From NCBI GenBank assembly GCA_963711635.1, contig CAVQEZ010000011.1:62001-126000 (forward strand): DNA of 64,000 bases, in the 5' to 3' direction. Positions 60,927 to 64,000 of this stretch are shown here, piece by piece. This stretch comes from CADEED01 sp963711635. Its GTDB lineage: Bacteria > Pseudomonadota > Gammaproteobacteria > Steroidobacterales > Steroidobacteraceae. Each line of letters starts with the position of its first letter. Within the stretch, counting starts at the first letter, position 1. The notes under the pieces were generated by a model. That model saw only the letters and a list, made by a program, of their open reading frames with translations, made no database searches and was not told the DNA's origin. Made by a program: the position numbers and the translations under genes.

Positions 60927-61928
60927 ATGAAAAGCAGATGGATCTTATTGCTCACGATTGGTGCGGTGCCGCTGGTGGCGCATGCGGACTGGGCGCCCGC
61001 CGTGTACAACGACGACTACGTCGTGACCGTCGGCGCTTCCGTCAACGGCAGCTACGGTCAGATCACCTACAGAGAACCCCGCTTTGGCGGCGGGAATGAC
61101 TACCTGGGTTCCGTCGCGCGCGACGTGTATTCGGTCACGAGCTCGCTCAAGACCGAGCTCAATAACCAGGTGCGCGAAATGGCGGCGCGCGAACAGATCA
61201 ACTTCACGAGTGGCAACCTGTACGGCGACGCGAACGTCACCTTGCAACCCAATGGTGCGGGCTATCTAACCACGCGTCTCTCGGGCCTCACCTATGTCGG
61301 AACCGCGTCCGGCACCAAGCGAGTAGGCTTCCTGAGCGGCACCTGCACGGTTACCGTCCGCGTGGCGAACATCGTCGCCACTGCCCAGATCGGTTCCGCC
61401 ACGGGCGGCATCCCGGACGACTCGGTGGGACTTACGGCTGACGTCAGCTCCAATGCGAATTGCTCCAATAGTCTCCAATGGGTTCCGCTCCTCGGTCTGG
61501 TCATCAATATCTGGGCGGAGCACGAGGTAACCGGGTTGATCGATGGAGCGGCGCGCGGTGCGATCGCCACCATGAAGGACAAGCTGTTCTTTGAGCGCGA
61601 CGCGAACGCATACGCCGGCCTCAATCGCATCGTGCCGGCCGACAAGGTGATCCCGTTGCCGAACGGACAATCCTTCGCGGTCGGTCAATGGCTGCACGGC
61701 CAGCTCGCCTGGATCCTGAACAACGTCAGCGCGAATATCGTGCTCAGCCGCGGCGCAGTGCTCGGAATTGTTCCTGGTTCGACCACACCTGATTCGTTGG
61801 TGACGGGCGATGTCGTCAAGTTCAACCTCGTGGTGGGTGGCGTCACTCTCAACATCCACTTGCGTCAAGAGGTCATCGTCGTCTGGCAGTGGCGTTGCAC
61901 GCGCACGCCTTGCCCCGCGATTCCCTGA
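60927..61928 (+). CDS. Unknown secreted protein family, paralogue 2
   Basis: A 333-residue paralogue of the gene at 23935, with the same signal peptide type (MKSRWILLLTIGAVPLVAHA), the same four cysteines and the same end pattern (C-T-R-T-P-C-P-A-I-P). The core ATMKDKLFFERDANAYAG to NIVLSRGAV is almost unchanged. Differences cluster in the N-terminal third and in the loop after the core (GIVPGSTTPDSL against a Trp-rich loop in copy 1). Duplication included the 5' leader but not neighbouring genes. Function is unknown. Confidence 0.85.
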   Translation: MKSRWILLLTIGAVPLVAHADWAPAVYNDDYVVTVGASVNGSYGQITYREPRFGGGNDYLGSVARDVYSVTSSLKTELNNQVREMAAREQINFTSGNLYGDANVTLQPNGAGYLTTRLSGLTYVGTASGTKRVGFLSGTCTVTVRVANIVATAQIGSATGGIPDDSVGLTADVSSNANCSNSLQWVPLLGLVINIWAEHEVTGLIDGAARGAIATMKDKLFFERDANAYAGLNRIVPADKVIPLPNGQSFAVGQWLHGQLAWILNNVSANIVLSRGAVLGIVPGSTTPDSLVTGDVVKFNLVVGGVTLNIHLRQEVIVVWQWRCTRTPCPAIP

Positions 61929-61939
61929 CCGAGCGAAGT

Positions 61940-61972
61940 GCTGCGGCGGCCCGCCCGCGCGGGCCCCGCAGC
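61940..61972. terminator. Hairpin between convergent genes
   Basis: GCTGCGG (61940-61946) pairs with CCGCAGC (61966-61972), and GGCCCG with CGGGCC inside, giving 13 bp with a one-base bulge. There is no T-tract on either side, so termination may be weak or rho-assisted. It sits between stops at 61928 and 61976. Confidence 0.5.
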
Positions 61973-61975
61973 GCT

Positions 61976-63482
61976 CTACCATGGCGCCGGCTTGTAATCC
62001 TTCAGGAACTGTCCCCACACATGCTCGCCGGTCAGCCGCCCGGCGAAGATCGGGTCCACGATCCGCGCCGCGCCGTCGATGATGTCCAGCGGCGGTGAGA
62101 AGCCGAGCTCGGCCTTGCGCGCCGCATGGACGGCGGGGTCCTCGTCGGTGATCCATCCGGTATCCACCGCGTTCATGTGGATGCCGTCCTTCACGAAGTC
62201 GGGCGCGCTGGTCCGCGTCATCATGTTCAGCGCCGCTTTCGCCATGTTGGTGTGCGCATGCTTGTCGGTCTTGGTGGCGCGATAGAACTGTCCCTCGATC
62301 GCGCTGACATTGACGATGTGCTTGTGAGCACCCGCCGTGCGCAGCATGAGCGGCTTGAGCCGCGCATTGAGGATGTACGGCGCAATGGCATTCACCAGTT
62401 GCACTTCCAGCAGCTCGGGTGTTTCGACTTCGTGCATGCGCAGGCGCCAGCTGTTCATCTCGCGCAGATCGACTTGCTGCCGGTCCTCGTCGAAGCGATT
62501 CGCGGGGAAGAGCGCCTCGCCGCCGCGGTAATCCTCGTCCAGATAGCGTCGCTGCGAGAGCGCTGCGCTGTGCAGGAGTCCCTCGCCCTGGGTGTGTTCT
62601 GATGGCGCGGTGAGCGAGGTGGGTGCGTGCGACCCCGCCGAGCATCCTGCTCAACTCGTCATGACCCGCGAGCAGGCTGCGCAGGTCCGCCGGCAGCGCG
62701 GCGATCGACTCTGCTTCCCGCGCCAGCAGGTGTTGAAAGAATCCCGCCGGCCGACGCACCGTCTGGCACGCGTTGTTGAGAATGTAGTCGAGGCGCGGCA
62801 GCCGTTCGGCGAGAAACCTCGTGAACAGTTCCACGCTCGGCGTGTGGCGCAGGTCCAGCCCGTGGATCTGCAGCCGTTCGCGATATGAGGAGAAATCCGG
62901 CTCTTGCGAATAGCGGTCGGCGGCATCGACCGGAAAGCGCGTGGTGACGATGACATGCGCGCCGGCGCGCAGTAGTTTGAGCGAGGCCTGGTAGCCGATC
63001 TTGACCCGCGCGCCGGTGATCAACGCGTACTGGCCGCTCAGATCCGCGGTCTGCTCGCGCTTGGCGTAGTTGAAGTCGCCACAGGGCTCGCACATGGAGT
63101 CGTAGTAGCGATGCACCTTGGCAAAGGGCTGCTTGCAGACGTAGCAATCGCGTTCTTGATTCAGTCGCGGCCGCTCATCGAGGTCTTCCGGCTTCGGCGG
63201 CTCCAGCCACAGCGGCGCAAAGACCGGTGAGCGGCGCTGAACGCGCAGCCCGGCCTGCTCGATGGCCTTGCGGTCATGCTCCTTCGCGGCTTCGCGTTCG
63301 GCGCGTCGAAAGGCCTTCGCCATCCTGACGAGATCGTGGCGCTCGGGCTTGGCGACGAGCCCGGCGAGCGTGAGCAGCTCGCGGCGCTGTTCCTGCGTGA
63401 GACGCGTGAGGTGCGAGCGATCCGCTTCGATCGCTCGAAGTACTCGTACGCACGCGCGCAGGTCGTCATCGGAAATGTCCAT
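61976..63482 (-). pseudogene. SDR oxidoreductase with N-terminal extension and zinc-ribbon-like motif, frameshifted
   Basis: About 500 residues if repaired. The start at 63482 reads MDISDDDLRACVRVLRAIEA. An N-terminal helical part precedes a four-cysteine motif (CYVCKQPF ... YYDSMCEPCGDF) that looks like a zinc ribbon. A Rossmann SDR domain follows: YALITGARVKIGYQASLKLL, LDYILNNACQTVRRP, VNVSAIEGQFYRATKTDKHAHTN with Y-x-x-x-K altered, and GIHMNAVDTGWITDEDP. One extra G in a run of four near 62633-62636 breaks the frame. Skipping it joins GG to SHAPTSLTAPSEHTQGEG. The fused architecture is known in proteobacteria as an SDR family; its substrate is unknown. Confidence 0.8.
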
Positions 63483-63573
63483 GCGGGCATTGTATTGCTC
63501 GCAGCGGACTGCCTGCTGCTTGCCGCACAAGGCGAGGTCGAGCAGGATGCCCACAATCGACATTTTCTCGAGA

Positions 63574-64000
63574 GTGAACGCCGCCGTGAGCATCAGAACC
63601 TTCTGCGCCAGCCTCGCTGTACTGCTGGTCGCCTGTGGCGGCGGGTCCGGCGATACGCAGCCCGGCGGCGCTGTTTCCACTCCGCCTGCTGCCACTACCG
63701 ACATCGCGCTGCTGTTCATGGGCAACAGCCATACGGTCGCCAACGACCTCGCGACCATGGTGGCGGACATGGTGCGCGCGGGTAAACCAGGCAAGACAGT
63801 CAGTTTGGCAGTGGCGCCCGGCGGCATGTTCCTCGAAGAGCGGCTGCACGATGCGCCGACCCTCGCACTGCTGCGCAGCCAGCCGTGGAGCCACGTGATC
63901 CTTCAGGCGCAGAAATACAGTACCAGCGGTCAGTTCTCATACTCCACGGCGGAGGCGAAAGAGCTCATTCGCATCAGCCGCGCGCAGCGCGCCGTGCCCG
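63574..64000 (+). CDS. SGNH-hydrolase-like lipoprotein, 3' end outside window
   Basis: The frame is open to the window edge, about 142 residues. The start is GTG at 63574 or 63586; both give a lipoprotein signal (FCASLAVLLVAC-GGG). The motif IALLFMGNSHTVANDLATMV and the following PGGMFLEERL ... WSHVILQAQ resemble the first blocks of DUF4886/SGNH-type hydrolases, where G-N-S holds the nucleophile serine. It diverges from the SDR gene (91-103 bases between). Confidence 0.65.
   Translation, partial: MNAAVSIRTFCASLAVLLVACGGGSGDTQPGGAVSTPPAATTDIALLFMGNSHTVANDLATMVADMVRAGKPGKTVSLAVAPGGMFLEERLHDAPTLALLRSQPWSHVILQAQKYSTSGQFSYSTAEAKELIRISRAQRAVP

Noticed and set aside
61266..61975. Continuation of the SDR frame to the left across the stop region
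   Set aside because: This arises only because the frameshift at 62633 is ignored; the text turns meaningless and overlaps paralogue 2 on the other strand.

Overview
The window is a high-GC, densely packed stretch of bacterial chromosome. The organism is probably a gammaproteobacterium of the Steroidobacteraceae/Xanthomonadales type. That placement is inference from content, not from a marker gene: large TonB-dependent receptors, secreted CAZymes, Tat-exported hydrolases, many lipoproteins, two secreted M48 proteases, and DUF1615, DUF1684 and DUF6491-type proteins. No rRNA, tRNA, CRISPR array, integrase or transposase was recognised.

Layout. 1-13 kb: a PhoD phosphatase (cut by the window edge), a MORN/AgmX-like secreted protein, an esterase-fold protein lacking its serine nucleophile, a frameshifted membrane AraC regulator, an SDR with a leader, a LamG-like protein, SelO, a type-B carboxylesterase and a GH39 glycosidase. 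13-30 kb: small membrane and DUF1428 proteins, two TonB receptors, a cupin, a double-DTG retropepsin, a sulfatase, a polyprenol-kinase-like membrane protein, a DUF1615 lipoprotein, the first copy of an unknown secreted family, an S74 self-chaperoned repeat protein and a di-haem oxidoreductase. 30-40 kb: a Tat-type Gfo/Idh/MocA oxidoreductase, then a respiratory module. In that module two cytochromes c, CoxB with a C-terminal haem domain, and a CoxA-CoxC fusion are transcribed rightwards. A DUF2231 protein and a PQQ-type sugar dehydrogenase diverge leftwards. Together they suggest periplasmic sugar oxidation feeding a caa3-like oxidase.

40-52 kb: a YtfQ-like sugar-binding lipoprotein, an alpha/beta hydrolase facing a CGNR regulator, two M48 proteases, a PIG-L deacetylase, a POT peptide transporter, a GH43 enzyme with binding modules and a DUF1684 protein. 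52-64 kb: an EEP-family phosphatase, a 1206-residue secreted protein combining an InlB-type repeat, two c-type haem motifs and a von Willebrand D domain, small lipoproteins, an HDOD protein, the second copy of the unknown secreted family, a frameshifted SDR and the start of an SGNH-like lipoprotein.

Two points run through the window. First, many genes are interrupted by single-base indels that leave otherwise well-conserved reading frames. These are densest at 33-34 kb and 37-39 kb and look more like sequence error than decay; reads must decide. Second, the most unusual biology I can support is (a) the haem c/VWD protein with its small lipoprotein neighbour and (b) a duplicated unknown secreted family (23.9 and 60.9 kb). 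The two copies of (b) share a 5' leader whose hairpin covers the ribosome binding site.
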